Part shown: in pieces, positions 39,733 to 49,080 of the stretch | How the letters are laid out: each line of letters opens with the position of its first letter | Numbering within the stretch: the stretch's first letter is position 1 | Origin: Chthoniobacteraceae bacterium | GTDB lineage: Bacteria > Verrucomicrobiota > Verrucomicrobiia > Chthoniobacterales > Chthoniobacteraceae | Length of the DNA stretch: 64,000 bases | Direction of reading: 5' to 3' | Assembly (NCBI GenBank): GCA_947476255.1 | Contig: CANJPY010000001.1 | Span: forward strand, 53,768 to 117,767 | Made by a program: the position numbers and the translations under genes | Notes under the pieces: model-generated | Databases searched by the model: none | Seen by the model: only the letters and a program-made list of their open reading frames with translations | What the model was told of the DNA's origin: nothing

Positions 39733-41426
39733 GTTCTCTTTTGAGGCACCGGGGGGGGCTCCTGCTCCGCGTTGCCTGTGCTTTGTTGTTTTCGCATCAC
39801 CACGTTGTGCAGGCTGCGTTCCCTTTGCTCACGGGCGTCACCCCTTTCGCGGCGAACCCGGGCAAGACTGTCCCAGTCAAGTTCGCCGGTAAACTGGACG
39901 GCAGGGCACGCCAGGTTTGGTGCGATGACCCGTCGATCGTTTTTTCCCTGCCAGATGCCTCTGGAAATGCGACGGTAACCGTGGCCCCAGACGCCCAGCC
40001 CGGGCTGCACTTGGTGCGTTTCCTCAACACGGAGGGCGCCACCTTGCCTATCCGTTTCGCCGTAGGCCCCCTGCCTCTGCTGGAGGAAAAGGAGCCCAAC
40101 GATGAATTCGCTGCCGCCCAGCAGATTACGAAGCTCCCTGTCTGGCTTCAGGGCAGGCTTGAAAAACCCGGAGACGTGGACCACTTCTCCCTCGTGCTCA
40201 AAAAGGGAGTTCCTCTCCTGCTCAAGGTGGACGGATATTCACTCGGATCCCCCGTCGATCTGATCCTCCATGTGCTGGACCAAACCGGCAGCAAGGTCGC
40301 GACTTACAGCGATGGACGCAACCTGGATCCCGAGGGCATTTTTGTGCCTCCCGCCGACGGCCCCTATACCCTTCAGATCGCGGGCTTCGCTCATCCGCCA
40401 GGAATGGACGTCAGCTTTACAGGTTCTGCGGCATGTGTTTATCAAATTGCACTATCCCTTGGCCCCTTCGTCGACCGCATCTTCCCCGCAGCGGTCGCCC
40501 CTGGCGATAAAACGACGGCAGAGTTGCGGGGCATTGGCGTCTCCCCGGGTTCCCGCCGGGAATTTACTCCAGCGGATTTGGTGGGAATAAGAGAAGTCGC
40601 CACTTTGTTTCCAAAGGAAGCAGTAGCGCCGATTTCCGTGTTGCGCCCCCGCCACCCGATTGTCTCGCCCCCGCACGGTTCCTTGGAAGCACCTTTACTG
40701 GTGTCGGTGCCCACCGTGATTGCGGGACAGCTGGAAAAGGATGGAGTTGTCGCTGCGTACAAGGTGGCCATGAAAAAGGGCGAACGCATGGCCGCCCGTT
40801 TTTGGTCGCGCAGTCTGGGCCTTGGAGTGGAGGGGGATTTGTCGGTCAAAGGTCCCAGCGGCCAACAAATCGCGGCGAACGCGAATCCCGCCGATATTAC
40901 TTCCGAGCCGAGTGTTGTGTGGACCGCCACCGTCGAGGGTGAATACACCCTCTTGATACGCGACCTCTTCAGTCGCGGCGGCGAACGCTTTGAGTTCCTG
41001 GCAGAAATCGCGCCGCCCACAGCCTCGTTTTCCGTGGAACTTCCAGACGGCAAACCGGCGCGCGTGGAAATGGGCAAGACTCTGGTGCTCAAGGCAAAAG
41101 TCGTCCTGAATGAGGGCTGGAAAGAGCCGCTCGTTCTGCGCGTTCAAGGCTTGCCGGACGGCGTGTTTGCCCCGGAGGTGCCCGTTCCAGAAAAAGGCGG
41201 AACTGTGGATATCACTCTCACGTGCGCTTCAAATGCCCCTGCGGGAACAGCGCCGGCAAGGATCTCGGTTTGGACTCAGGCTACGCCACCCGTTTTTGTA
41301 GAGGCGGCATATTCACTCCGTAATGAATTGAAACGCGGCGACTCCACCTCGGATTTTGCCCGGGATCTTTGGCTCACTGTCACTCCGCCCGGAGCGCCGC
41401 CGCCTCCCACTCCTGAAAAAAAGTAA
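39729..41426 (+). CDS. Secreted protein with pre-peptidase C-terminal (PPC)-like domains
   Basis: LPLLEEKEPNDEFAAAQQITKLPVWLQGRLEKPGDVDHFSLVLKKGVPLLLKV and HGSLEAPLLVSVPTVIAGQLEKDGVVAAYKVAMKKGERMAAR. Confidence 0.85.
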   Translation: MSSLLRHRGGLLLRVACALLFSHHHVVQAAFPLLTGVTPFAANPGKTVPVKFAGKLDGRARQVWCDDPSIVFSLPDASGNATVTVAPDAQPGLHLVRFLNTEGATLPIRFAVGPLPLLEEKEPNDEFAAAQQITKLPVWLQGRLEKPGDVDHFSLVLKKGVPLLLKVDGYSLGSPVDLILHVLDQTGSKVATYSDGRNLDPEGIFVPPADGPYTLQIAGFAHPPGMDVSFTGSAACVYQIALSLGPFVDRIFPAAVAPGDKTTAELRGIGVSPGSRREFTPADLVGIREVATLFPKEAVAPISVLRPRHPIVSPPHGSLEAPLLVSVPTVIAGQLEKDGVVAAYKVAMKKGERMAARFWSRSLGLGVEGDLSVKGPSGQQIAANANPADITSEPSVVWTATVEGEYTLLIRDLFSRGGERFEFLAEIAPPTASFSVELPDGKPARVEMGKTLVLKAKVVLNEGWKEPLVLRVQGLPDGVFAPEVPVPEKGGTVDITLTCASNAPAGTAPARISVWTQATPPVFVEAAYSLRNELKRGDSTSDFARDLWLTVTPPGAPPPPTPEKK

Positions 41427-41435
41427 CAAGCTCCC

Positions 41436-42788
41436 ATGCTTCCACGGATTTTATTTTCTGCGCTTGCTCTGGCTGTTCTCGGCCCGGCCACCGAGGCAGC
41501 TGATTCGCCTGCTGCGGCTGCTGCGGCTGGTGCAAACGCCCCTGCCGTCGCCGCTTTGGAGGTCTTTCGTGACGAATGTGTGGCGTGCCACCGCACCGGC
41601 AAAGCCAAGGGCGGCCTTAAACTCGAAACCTTGGAAACCATCAAAGCCGGCGGTGAATCAGGACCTGTGATCCATCCCGAGCGTCTTTCGGAAAGCCCTC
41701 TGCTTACGGTGCTCTCGTCCAAGGGAGACCCGCACATGCCTCCAAAAAAACAGCTCACCGACGCGCAAATGACCGCAGTACGCGCATGGCTGGAAGCTGG
41801 CACGCCGTGGGATGCCGCAGTCATGAACAGGCCTCCACGTAGCAAACCAATCGCCTTAAAACCCCTGCCCAATAGCGTCCACCCCGTGCTGGCGATCGCC
41901 TTTTCTCCGAACGGAGAAACACTCGCGGTGGCTCGAGGCGGAAATATTGAATTGCGAGACGCCACGGCTCCCCGTTATCCCGTCAAGAGCACCTTCACCG
42001 CGGAACCGGACACCGTTCAATCGCTGTTGTGGCTGCAGGATTCCCAGACCCTCGTCACGGGCGGATTCCGTCGAATCAGTTTTTGGAGCACCCCGGATGG
42101 AGGTTCGAAAGGCTCTATTGCAGAAGGTCTTAGCGGCGATGTCACCGCCCTTTGTTCTCATGGCGAAACGCTCTGGAGCGCCGATTCCCTGGCCAGTCGC
42201 GGCGGCTTTGTGCACCGCATCGCCTTGGCGGACCGCCGGATTCTTCAGACCTGGAAAGCCCACGACGATTCGGTCTACGGCCTCGCCGTTTCCCAAGACG
42301 GAACATGGCTGGCGAGCGCCGGCGCCGACCGCCTTGCGCGCCGCTGGAATCCCGCGACGGGCGCGCTCGCAGCCACTTACGAAGGCCATACCAATCACGT
42401 GCTTTGTGTGGTATTCGATCCCAAAAACCCTCGCCTTGCCACCACGGGGGCCGACCGCGAAGTCAAAATCTGGGACCGGGACAGCAGGGAACAGGACGCC
42501 GTTCTGGGGGACAAAAAGCAGGTAACGTCCGCTCTGGACTGGTCCTCGGATGGAAAGCGTCTTGCAAGCGTGACCGACCGCGGCACAGGTTGGGTCTTTT
42601 CGGAGATTCAAAAACACACTGGCGAACAAAGTTCGGCCACCTCCAAGATTCAAAAATTAGAAAAGGTGAACGCGGTGCTGCAGTGCGTCAGCGCCAACAA
42701 AGACGGCACCCGGGTGGCGGCGGGAGGGGCCGCCGGACAACTCTTCGTTTGGAACGGCGTGGACGGCAAATTAATTCCCCTGGATTGA
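41436..42788 (+). CDS. Planctomycete-type cytochrome c domain plus WD40 repeat protein
   Basis: VFRDECVACHRTGKAKGGLKLETLETIKAGGESGPVIHPERLSESPLLTVLSSKGDPHMPPKKQLTDAQ; WD40 blades HDDSVYGLAVSQDGTWLASAGADRLARRWN, HTNHVLCVVFDPKNPRLATTGADREVKIWD. Confidence 0.92.
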   Translation: MLPRILFSALALAVLGPATEAADSPAAAAAAGANAPAVAALEVFRDECVACHRTGKAKGGLKLETLETIKAGGESGPVIHPERLSESPLLTVLSSKGDPHMPPKKQLTDAQMTAVRAWLEAGTPWDAAVMNRPPRSKPIALKPLPNSVHPVLAIAFSPNGETLAVARGGNIELRDATAPRYPVKSTFTAEPDTVQSLLWLQDSQTLVTGGFRRISFWSTPDGGSKGSIAEGLSGDVTALCSHGETLWSADSLASRGGFVHRIALADRRILQTWKAHDDSVYGLAVSQDGTWLASAGADRLARRWNPATGALAATYEGHTNHVLCVVFDPKNPRLATTGADREVKIWDRDSREQDAVLGDKKQVTSALDWSSDGKRLASVTDRGTGWVFSEIQKHTGEQSSATSKIQKLEKVNAVLQCVSANKDGTRVAAGGAAGQLFVWNGVDGKLIPLD

Positions 42789-42808
42789 GCCCATCCCCTC
42801 AAAAAACA

Positions 42809-42838
42809 TGCGCCTCGGGAAAAGCTTCCCAAGGCGCA
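42809..42838. terminator. Bidirectional hairpin terminator between convergent genes
   Basis: aaaaaacaTGCGCCTcGGGAAaagcTTCCCaAGGCGCAcgttacgtttttt. Confidence 0.75.
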
Positions 42839-42868
42839 CGTTACGTTTTTTAGAACCGGCGGGGCGGT

Positions 42869-44293
42869 TTAGTATTCCCGCTTGGTTTTGATGCCCGGCT
42901 CCGGCACTGGGTAGAGGCCCTTCGCATCCACCTGCACGGGAGCGGGCGAGTCCATCGTAAACTTATCGGCGTCCGGAGCATATTCATGCTCGTGGTTGAG
43001 CATCTCGTCGAGGGTCACCTCCTGGGCCGTGTGCGTGGCGTAACGCCCCATGGAGGTCACCACGCTGGCCATGACTCCACGTTCTACTTCGTTGTACGGG
43101 GTGTCATTACGAATGGCAGCCGTCAGATCCTGCCATTCATTGAAATACGGATCGTCTGCAATTTTGGGATCCGGCGAAGTCCACAGCATGTTCTCCTTTG
43201 TGGGAGACTGGCCTTTGTAAGTGCTGGAAGGACGACCGCAGTCCCCATTTTTAGAAACCACAGCCATCCCTTTGCTTCCGTGCGCGTAGCTGGAATAAAT
43301 TGGCAGGGCTCCATTCATGCAACGACCGTCCATAAACAGCTTTGCCCCGTCCTCGAAGGTGTATTCGACGGAATACGAGTCAAAGTTCTGGTCGATATAG
43401 GTCTTGCCGCCGGGAGCCACGCGAGAGGTGCGCCCGCCCACGCCCTGACACTTCACCGGCCAGGCGTTCTTAAGCCAGCACAGATGGTCCACGTGGTGGA
43501 TATAGAAGTCACTGAAGGCTCCGCCGCTGGCCCACAAGAAGCTGTGGAAGCGGGAGATCTGCCACAGCAGCTCGTTGGGATCGCCGGGCCATGGTTCCGA
43601 AAACGCAGAGCCAATCACACCCTGCATCCGGTAACCGCGCATGAAATTGATGTCACCGATTTCGCCATCCTGAATGCGCTTGTGAAGTTCCTGCATCGCA
43701 TGGCTGTGCCGAGACATGAGTCCCACTCCGACCTTGAGGTTTTTCGCCGAAGCCTGCTTGCCGAGTTCCAGCATGCGGCGTGAGGTCGGACCGTCTGCCG
43801 TGATGGGTTTTTCCATGAACACGTTCAGACGCTTTTCAATCGCATACTTGAAATGCACCCAGCGGAACGCAAGCGGGGTCGTGAAGATGGCAATGTCTCC
43901 GGGGCGAAGCGCATCCATCGCGTGTTTGTAACCATCAAACCCAATGTATTTGCGGTCTCCCACATCGACCTGATCTTGAAATTTGGCGCTCAACGATTTA
44001 AAGCTGGTGTCAAGCTTGCGCTGAAAGACATCGGCCATCGCGACTAGTTTTGGGGCGCCAACCTGCGCCATCGCATTAACCGCGGCTCCGGTGCCCCGGC
44101 CACCGCATCCAATCAGGGCAATACGAAGCTGATCGCTGCCCTGTGCATGCACATGGGGAAGAGTAATGCCGGCCAAAGCGGAAGCGCCCAGAGTCAGTCC
44201 GGAGGCTTTAACAAAATCTCGTCTTGTGAGGGGGGATATATCTGTGGAGGAGTCCATCCCTGAAGTCTCCCAAGTCTCCCCGACCAGTGTCAA
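42869..44293 (-). CDS. Gfo/Idh/MocA family oxidoreductase with Tat signal; likely start MDSSTDIS (about 44257)
   Basis: PLTRRDFVKASGLTLGASALAG Tat motif; LRIALIGCGGRGTGAAVNAMAQVGAPKLVAMADVF; NVFMEKPITADGPTSRRML. Confidence 0.92.
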   Translation of the reverse strand: MTLVGETWETSGMDSSTDISPLTRRDFVKASGLTLGASALAGITLPHVHAQGSDQLRIALIGCGGRGTGAAVNAMAQVGAPKLVAMADVFQRKLDTSFKSLSAKFQDQVDVGDRKYIGFDGYKHAMDALRPGDIAIFTTPLAFRWVHFKYAIEKRLNVFMEKPITADGPTSRRMLELGKQASAKNLKVGVGLMSRHSHAMQELHKRIQDGEIGDINFMRGYRMQGVIGSAFSEPWPGDPNELLWQISRFHSFLWASGGAFSDFYIHHVDHLCWLKNAWPVKCQGVGGRTSRVAPGGKTYIDQNFDSYSVEYTFEDGAKLFMDGRCMNGALPIYSSYAHGSKGMAVVSKNGDCGRPSSTYKGQSPTKENMLWTSPDPKIADDPYFNEWQDLTAAIRNDTPYNEVERGVMASVVTSMGRYATHTAQEVTLDEMLNHEHEYAPDADKFTMDSPAPVQVDAKGLYPVPEPGIKTKREY

Positions 44294-44426
44294 CCACGCT
44301 CATCTAAATTGATCGGCATCGTTCAGATTGGAAAAAACGACTAAGAGATAGGGCGTGAAAGGATAGCTCGCCGCGCTCACCGCAGAAGGGCAGCCACCGC
44401 GCACGGAGATCGCAAGCGTGCGCTGT

Positions 44427-44492
44427 ACCACTACTCCACCACTACTCCACCACTACTCCACCACTACTCCACCACTACTCCACCACTACTCC
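44427..44492. repeat. 11-bp minisatellite, 6 perfect copies plus a partial copy
   Basis: (accactactcc)x6 followed by accacttacc. Confidence 0.95.
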
Positions 44493-45677
44493 ACCACTTA
44501 CCACTTCGACTCGAATGCCCTCCGAGAGCGAGTCTGGCGGGTTCACAATCACGCGCGACTCCGCGGTGACCCCCTCCAACAGTTCAACGGAGCTGCCAAA
44601 ATCCCTTCCCAGAGTCACTTTCACAAGCCGCACCACACCGCCGCCGTCCACAACCGCCACCTGGGCTCCCTCGGACCGAAAAATAAGCGCATTGGCGGAT
44701 ACCGTCAGGGGGGCCTCCTTCTGGGCGCTCGGAAGCAGCACTTGCGCGTAACTTCCCGCCAGGAGCCTGCCATTGGCATTGTCCACTTCCAACTCGGCCA
44801 GAAGAGTGCGCGACGCGGGATCAATAGATCCCGCCGAACGGACTATTTTTGCTTTGAACGTCTCGGAGCGCAATTCCGGCAGGGCGATCTCAGCATCCTG
44901 CCCGGCCTCAATACTGCGGGCATAAGCTTGAGGCACTCGCACAAAAACCCTTAAGCGCCGGGTTTCAGATAGTTTGAAGAGCTCTTTGGAACCGCCAGCC
45001 TCCACCAGTTGCCCCACTTCCAAGCGACGCGCCGTAATCGTGCCCTCGAACGGAGCTGTTATCGTCGCAAACTTCGCAATCTGGTTAAACCGCTGCACCT
45101 CGGCGCGGGCAGCGTCCGCAGCCGCCGTTTTAAGCTCCAAATCCGCCTTTTTTTCGTCGGCTTCCTGTTTGGAAGCCGTGCGCGCTTCCAGCAGTTCTTC
45201 CCAACGGCGGGCCGTGGTGGAGGCCAGATGTCTGGCGGCCTCCGCCAGCGCGAGCTGCGCCTCCGCGCGAGCGCTTTCCCTCTGCAGTTCAGGAGTATCG
45301 AGCTCCGCCAACACCTGACCCGCAGTCACGTGGTCCCCCATGTCCACGCTCCAGCTCCGAACATAACCCGGCACCCGCGCCAAAATGGACGCCTCCGCCG
45401 CGGGCTTGAGTTCGCCCGAGAGGGACAGAACCGCGGAGGCCGGCGCAGGGGCAGGCCTCGCCACTTTGACACGAACAACGGCGAGATCCTTTGTATCCGC
45501 CACCACAACCTCCTGTTGCTTAAGTTTGGGGAGCCAGCCCCAGTAAAAAGCGCCCGCTCCCAGAGCCGCGATCAACAACAGCACGGTATAGAATGCACCC
45601 CCGGAAGTCTCCGTCAGCTCTGTAGATGCAGAATGTTCTTTAGCGGCGTTCACAATCGTTCGTGGTAAGAAAACCAT
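44475..45677 (-). CDS. RND/HlyD-type efflux periplasmic adaptor
   Basis: LSGELKPAAEASILARVPGYVRSWSVDMGDHVTAGQVLAELDTPELQRE; FATITAPFEGTITARRLEVGQLVEAG; stop codon lies in the 11-bp repeat. Confidence 0.9.
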   Translation of the reverse strand: MVFLPRTIVNAAKEHSASTELTETSGGAFYTVLLLIAALGAGAFYWGWLPKLKQQEVVVADTKDLAVVRVKVARPAPAPASAVLSLSGELKPAAEASILARVPGYVRSWSVDMGDHVTAGQVLAELDTPELQRESARAEAQLALAEAARHLASTTARRWEELLEARTASKQEADEKKADLELKTAAADAARAEVQRFNQIAKFATITAPFEGTITARRLEVGQLVEAGGSKELFKLSETRRLRVFVRVPQAYARSIEAGQDAEIALPELRSETFKAKIVRSAGSIDPASRTLLAELEVDNANGRLLAGSYAQVLLPSAQKEAPLTVSANALIFRSEGAQVAVVDGGGVVRLVKVTLGRDFGSSVELLEGVTAESRVIVNPPDSLSEGIRVEVVSGGVVVE

Positions 45678-45792
45678 CGGGCTCCACAAAAATTGTGGTT
45701 TTTTGACAGACGCCAGCGGGGGAGAAAGCGTCTTTCAGTAGAAACTCCCGAGACATTGACGCTAAGCCCACCGGGTGGTTGGATCAAGGCAC

Positions 45793-46926
45793 ATGCTTCG
45801 ACTCGCGCTCAAAATGCTTTTTGGCGACCGCGCAAAATACGCGATGCTTGTTTGCGGACTTAGCTTTTGTGCGCTTCTGATGTCCCAACAGACATCCGTG
45901 TTCTGTGGACTGCTCCTTTGGACCACGGCCACGGTCCGCAATATCCGCGTCCCCATTTGGGTCGCCGATGCCAAGGTGGAACAGGTCAACGAGGTGGTCA
46001 CCATGCGTGAAGTCGAAGTCCAACGCGTCCGCTCTGTTCCGGGGGTGGACTGGGCGGTTCCCTTGTTTTGGTCCATCCTCCAAGCCAGGCTTCCGGATGG
46101 CACCTTTCAGGGCGTACAACTGACCGGCCTCGACAGCGCAAGCCTCGTGGGACGCCCCGCAAAAATGCTGGAAGGCAGGATTGAAGATTTGCAGCTTCCC
46201 AACGCGGTGATTGTCGACCAAGTGGCGATTGAAAAGTTCGCCAAACGCGGGATCCGCCTCCACGTCGGGACTGTTTTTGAAATCAACGACAAGGAAGCCC
46301 GCGTCGTGGGCATCTGCGAAACGGAGCGGTCTTTTCTGGGCCAGCCGTATGTCTTTACCACGTACTCCCGGGCGCTCCAGTACGCCCCTCTACAGCGTAA
46401 ATTACTCTCCTTCATCTTGGTACACCCCAAAAAAGGGACGCCTGTCCCCGAATTGGTGCATCGCATTTCCACCCTCGGCGGACTGCGCGCCTTCAGTTCC
46501 GACCAATTCGCCTGGGACACCTTAATCTGGTACGTGCGTAACACAGGCATCCCCATTTCATTTGGCACGGTGGTGATTCTGGGCATTGTGGTCGGCATCG
46601 CGATTGCGGGCCAGACCTTCTATCTCTTCGTTCACGAAAACATGCGCTATTTGGCAGCGCTCAAAGCCATGGGGGCGGGTTTCAGCGTGCTTGCAAAGAT
46701 GGTTGTTCTGCAGGCATTTACTGTTGGCTTTATCGGCTACGGACTGGGGGTCGGCCTGGCGGCGCTTTTTGGAAACGCCGTTTTGCGCAAAGGACAGCCG
46801 CCCTTTTACATGCCCTGGCAGATTCTGGCGTTTACCGGCGTTGTCATTATCCTCATCTGCCTGTTTTCCGCCCTTGTGGGGCTCATTAAAATCGCACGCA
46901 CCGAAGCGGCGATGGTCTTCAAATGA
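45793..46926 (+). CDS. ABC transporter permease, FtsX/DevC-like
   Basis: MLRLALKMLFGDRAKYAMLVCGLSFCALLMSQQTSVFCGLL; four TM segments; IGYGLGVGLAALFGN. Confidence 0.85.
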   Translation: MLRLALKMLFGDRAKYAMLVCGLSFCALLMSQQTSVFCGLLLWTTATVRNIRVPIWVADAKVEQVNEVVTMREVEVQRVRSVPGVDWAVPLFWSILQARLPDGTFQGVQLTGLDSASLVGRPAKMLEGRIEDLQLPNAVIVDQVAIEKFAKRGIRLHVGTVFEINDKEARVVGICETERSFLGQPYVFTTYSRALQYAPLQRKLLSFILVHPKKGTPVPELVHRISTLGGLRAFSSDQFAWDTLIWYVRNTGIPISFGTVVILGIVVGIAIAGQTFYLFVHENMRYLAALKAMGAGFSVLAKMVVLQAFTVGFIGYGLGVGLAALFGNAVLRKGQPPFYMPWQILAFTGVVIILICLFSALVGLIKIARTEAAMVFK

Positions 46927-47651
46927 GCACGCCCCCCTCCATGGATTACGCCGTCAAAACCACGGCCTTGGGAAAGACTTACGGCAAAGGCGACAATGTA
47001 GTGCAAGCGCTCAAAGCCGTCGATTTTGAAGCCCGTTGCGGCGAGCTCCTCATGATTGTCGGCCCCTCCGGTTGTGGCAAAACAACGCTTTTAAGCGTCA
47101 TTTGCGGGACCCTGCACTACGACACGGGCTCTGTGAGCGTCTTCGGACAAGATCTCGCCCGTTTGAGTTCAGGTAAATTGACCGCCTTCCGCGGTAAAAA
47201 CGTGGGTTTTGTCTTCCAGCAGTTTAATCTCATTCCAACCTGGACGGCATTGGAGAACGTGACGGTGCCCATGCTCTTGAATGGGAGCTCGCGCGCCAGC
47301 GCCGAAACAGCCGCCAGCGCGCTTTTGAAAGAAGTGGGTATAGGGGACAAGCTCAACGCACTCCCCTCCGAACTGTCAGGCGGCCAGCAACAACGTGTGG
47401 CCATTGCAAGGGCGCTAGTGCACGAACCACGCCTCCTCATCTGCGATGAACCCACGGCCGCCCTGGACGCTGCCTCTGGAAAGAAAGTCCTCCAACTGCT
47501 CAAGGAACGCGCCTGCCGCCCTGATCGCGGAGTGATTGTCGTCACGCATGACAGCCGTATTTTCCCTTTTGCCGATCGCATCGCTGAAATGGAAGATGGT
47601 CAAATCAAGGCCATGCACGGCCCGGGAGAATGCCAGTCTCTTTATGTTTAA
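46923..47651 (+). CDS. ABC transporter ATP-binding protein (DevA/LolD-like)
   Basis: GPSGCGKTTLLSVICGTL, LSGGQQQRVAIARALVHEPRLLICDEPTAALDAASG; 4-bp overlap with the permease. Confidence 0.93.
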   Translation: MSTPPSMDYAVKTTALGKTYGKGDNVVQALKAVDFEARCGELLMIVGPSGCGKTTLLSVICGTLHYDTGSVSVFGQDLARLSSGKLTAFRGKNVGFVFQQFNLIPTWTALENVTVPMLLNGSSRASAETAASALLKEVGIGDKLNALPSELSGGQQQRVAIARALVHEPRLLICDEPTAALDAASGKKVLQLLKERACRPDRGVIVVTHDSRIFPFADRIAEMEDGQIKAMHGPGECQSLYV

Positions 47652-48567
47652 ACGGGTTTCATTTTTCGTTGCGCTCGCGGGCATCGGCCTCGCCGCAAAT
47701 CTGGTACGCAAACAAGACGTCGTCCTGCCGCCAGTGGCCCCATTGGCAGAACCCGCTTCGGCCCCCTACCGCGACTCCATCGGTGCGCGCGGCATCGTGG
47801 AGGGCGTCGAGGAGAACGTACGCATCGCCCCCGCCGGCGCGGGTTTGGTGGCCTCGGTAAAAGTCAAAGTCGGCGACGAGGTTTCCGCAGGAGATGTTCT
47901 TTTTGAACAGGATACGAGGGACGCAGAAGCGCAGATCGCCGTCCAGGAAGCCACCGTCCTTGCGATTCAGACCTCCATCGTCGAAGCAGATGTCGCCCTG
48001 GCAGACAAGCAGGACCAATGGGACCGCGTGGTCCAGTTGCGAGAAAACCGCGTCGTCAGTGTGGATGAAAAACAGCGCACACAGTTCGCGCTGCGCGCAG
48101 CCGCGAGTCGCGTCGAATCTCGCAAAAGCGACCTCGCAGCCGCGCGAGCGCAGGCTGCGCGCGCCAAAGTGCAACGCGAACTGCTGTCCGTCCGGGCTCC
48201 GCGCCACGGAACCGTCCTCCAGGTAAATATTCGCGCCGGTGAATATGCCGTCCCCAGTGCTGCGGAGGTCAGTCTCCTTTTGGGGCGGACAGACAGTTTC
48301 CAATTGCGCGCGGATGTGGACGAAGACAACGCCCCCAGAGTCAAACCCGGCTGCTCTGGCGTGGCTTTCATCAAGGGATCCCGTCAGAACTCGATTCCCC
48401 TGCGCTTTGTACGAATAGAGCCCTATATCTTGCCAAAACGTTCCCTTACAGGTGAAAGCGGCGAGCGCGTCGACACCCGGGTCCTGCAGGTGATTTTTCA
48501 ATTCGATCGCGGCACCGTGCCGGTCTATGCAGGACAACAGATGGACGTGTTCTTGGACGCCAAATAA
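47644..48567 (+). CDS. HlyD/DevB-like adaptor subunit
   Basis: IGARGIVEGVEENVRIAPAGAGLVASVKVKVGDEVSAGDVLFEQDTRDAEAQIAVQEA; RAPRHGTVLQVNIRAGEYA; overlaps the ATPase gene end. Confidence 0.87.
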   Translation: MFKRVSFFVALAGIGLAANLVRKQDVVLPPVAPLAEPASAPYRDSIGARGIVEGVEENVRIAPAGAGLVASVKVKVGDEVSAGDVLFEQDTRDAEAQIAVQEATVLAIQTSIVEADVALADKQDQWDRVVQLRENRVVSVDEKQRTQFALRAAASRVESRKSDLAAARAQAARAKVQRELLSVRAPRHGTVLQVNIRAGEYAVPSAAEVSLLLGRTDSFQLRADVDEDNAPRVKPGCSGVAFIKGSRQNSIPLRFVRIEPYILPKRSLTGESGERVDTRVLQVIFQFDRGTVPVYAGQQMDVFLDAK

Positions 48568-48772
48568 ACCTCTGGGGCCCAGACGACTCACTCCTTTTGG
48601 GCGGGATCAGCGCCTCAAGGAATTCCCCTGCCCCACAGGGAAGCACCGGACTCGACTTGTCAGACCCACCGAAAGTTCCCGGCCCCCGAGGCGGCTCAAC
48701 TCGACAACATCGAGCGGTTCGAGCTTGCACAATTGCGAACGGCCCTCAATGATGCTCGACTCTTTTCAAAAC

Positions 48773-48863
48773 GGATGGGTGCCGGAGTGGTCGAACGGGC
48801 TCGCCTGGAAAGCGTGTGTACCTCAAAAGGGTACCGAGGGTTCGAATCCCTCCCCATCCGCCA
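48773..48863 (+). tRNA. tRNA-Ser(GGA), CCA encoded
   Basis: GGATGGG...CCCATCC acceptor stem, anticodon loop CTGGAAA, long variable arm, GGTTCGAATCC T-arm, discriminator G and CCA. Confidence 0.96.
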
Positions 48864-49080
48864 TATTTTATTGCTCCCCAAGCACTTGGGGGTTACGCCA
48901 AACCCGGCAGCCGCCGGAAGCACTGGGCGCAGCCCCCCGCAATTTGAGTCCTACGTCTGTTAAGGGTTCGTAAAAGCTGTAAACGTTCTGTTTTTTCAAT
49001 GCTCAGTCCGCGGCAGTGGTTCGATTCCTGCTCACTATGTTCCCGTCGGCACTCCCTCATCTCGCTTCCCTCCCCTCCCT

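Noticed and set aside
44418-44954. 178-aa ORF starting MRCTTTPPLLHHYSTTTPP
   Set aside because: N-terminus is only the translated 11-bp minisatellite; the remainder is antisense to the efflux adaptor.
45793-46926. Bacteriocin or lantibiotic export system
   Set aside because: No precursor peptide, peptidase C39 domain or modification enzyme nearby.
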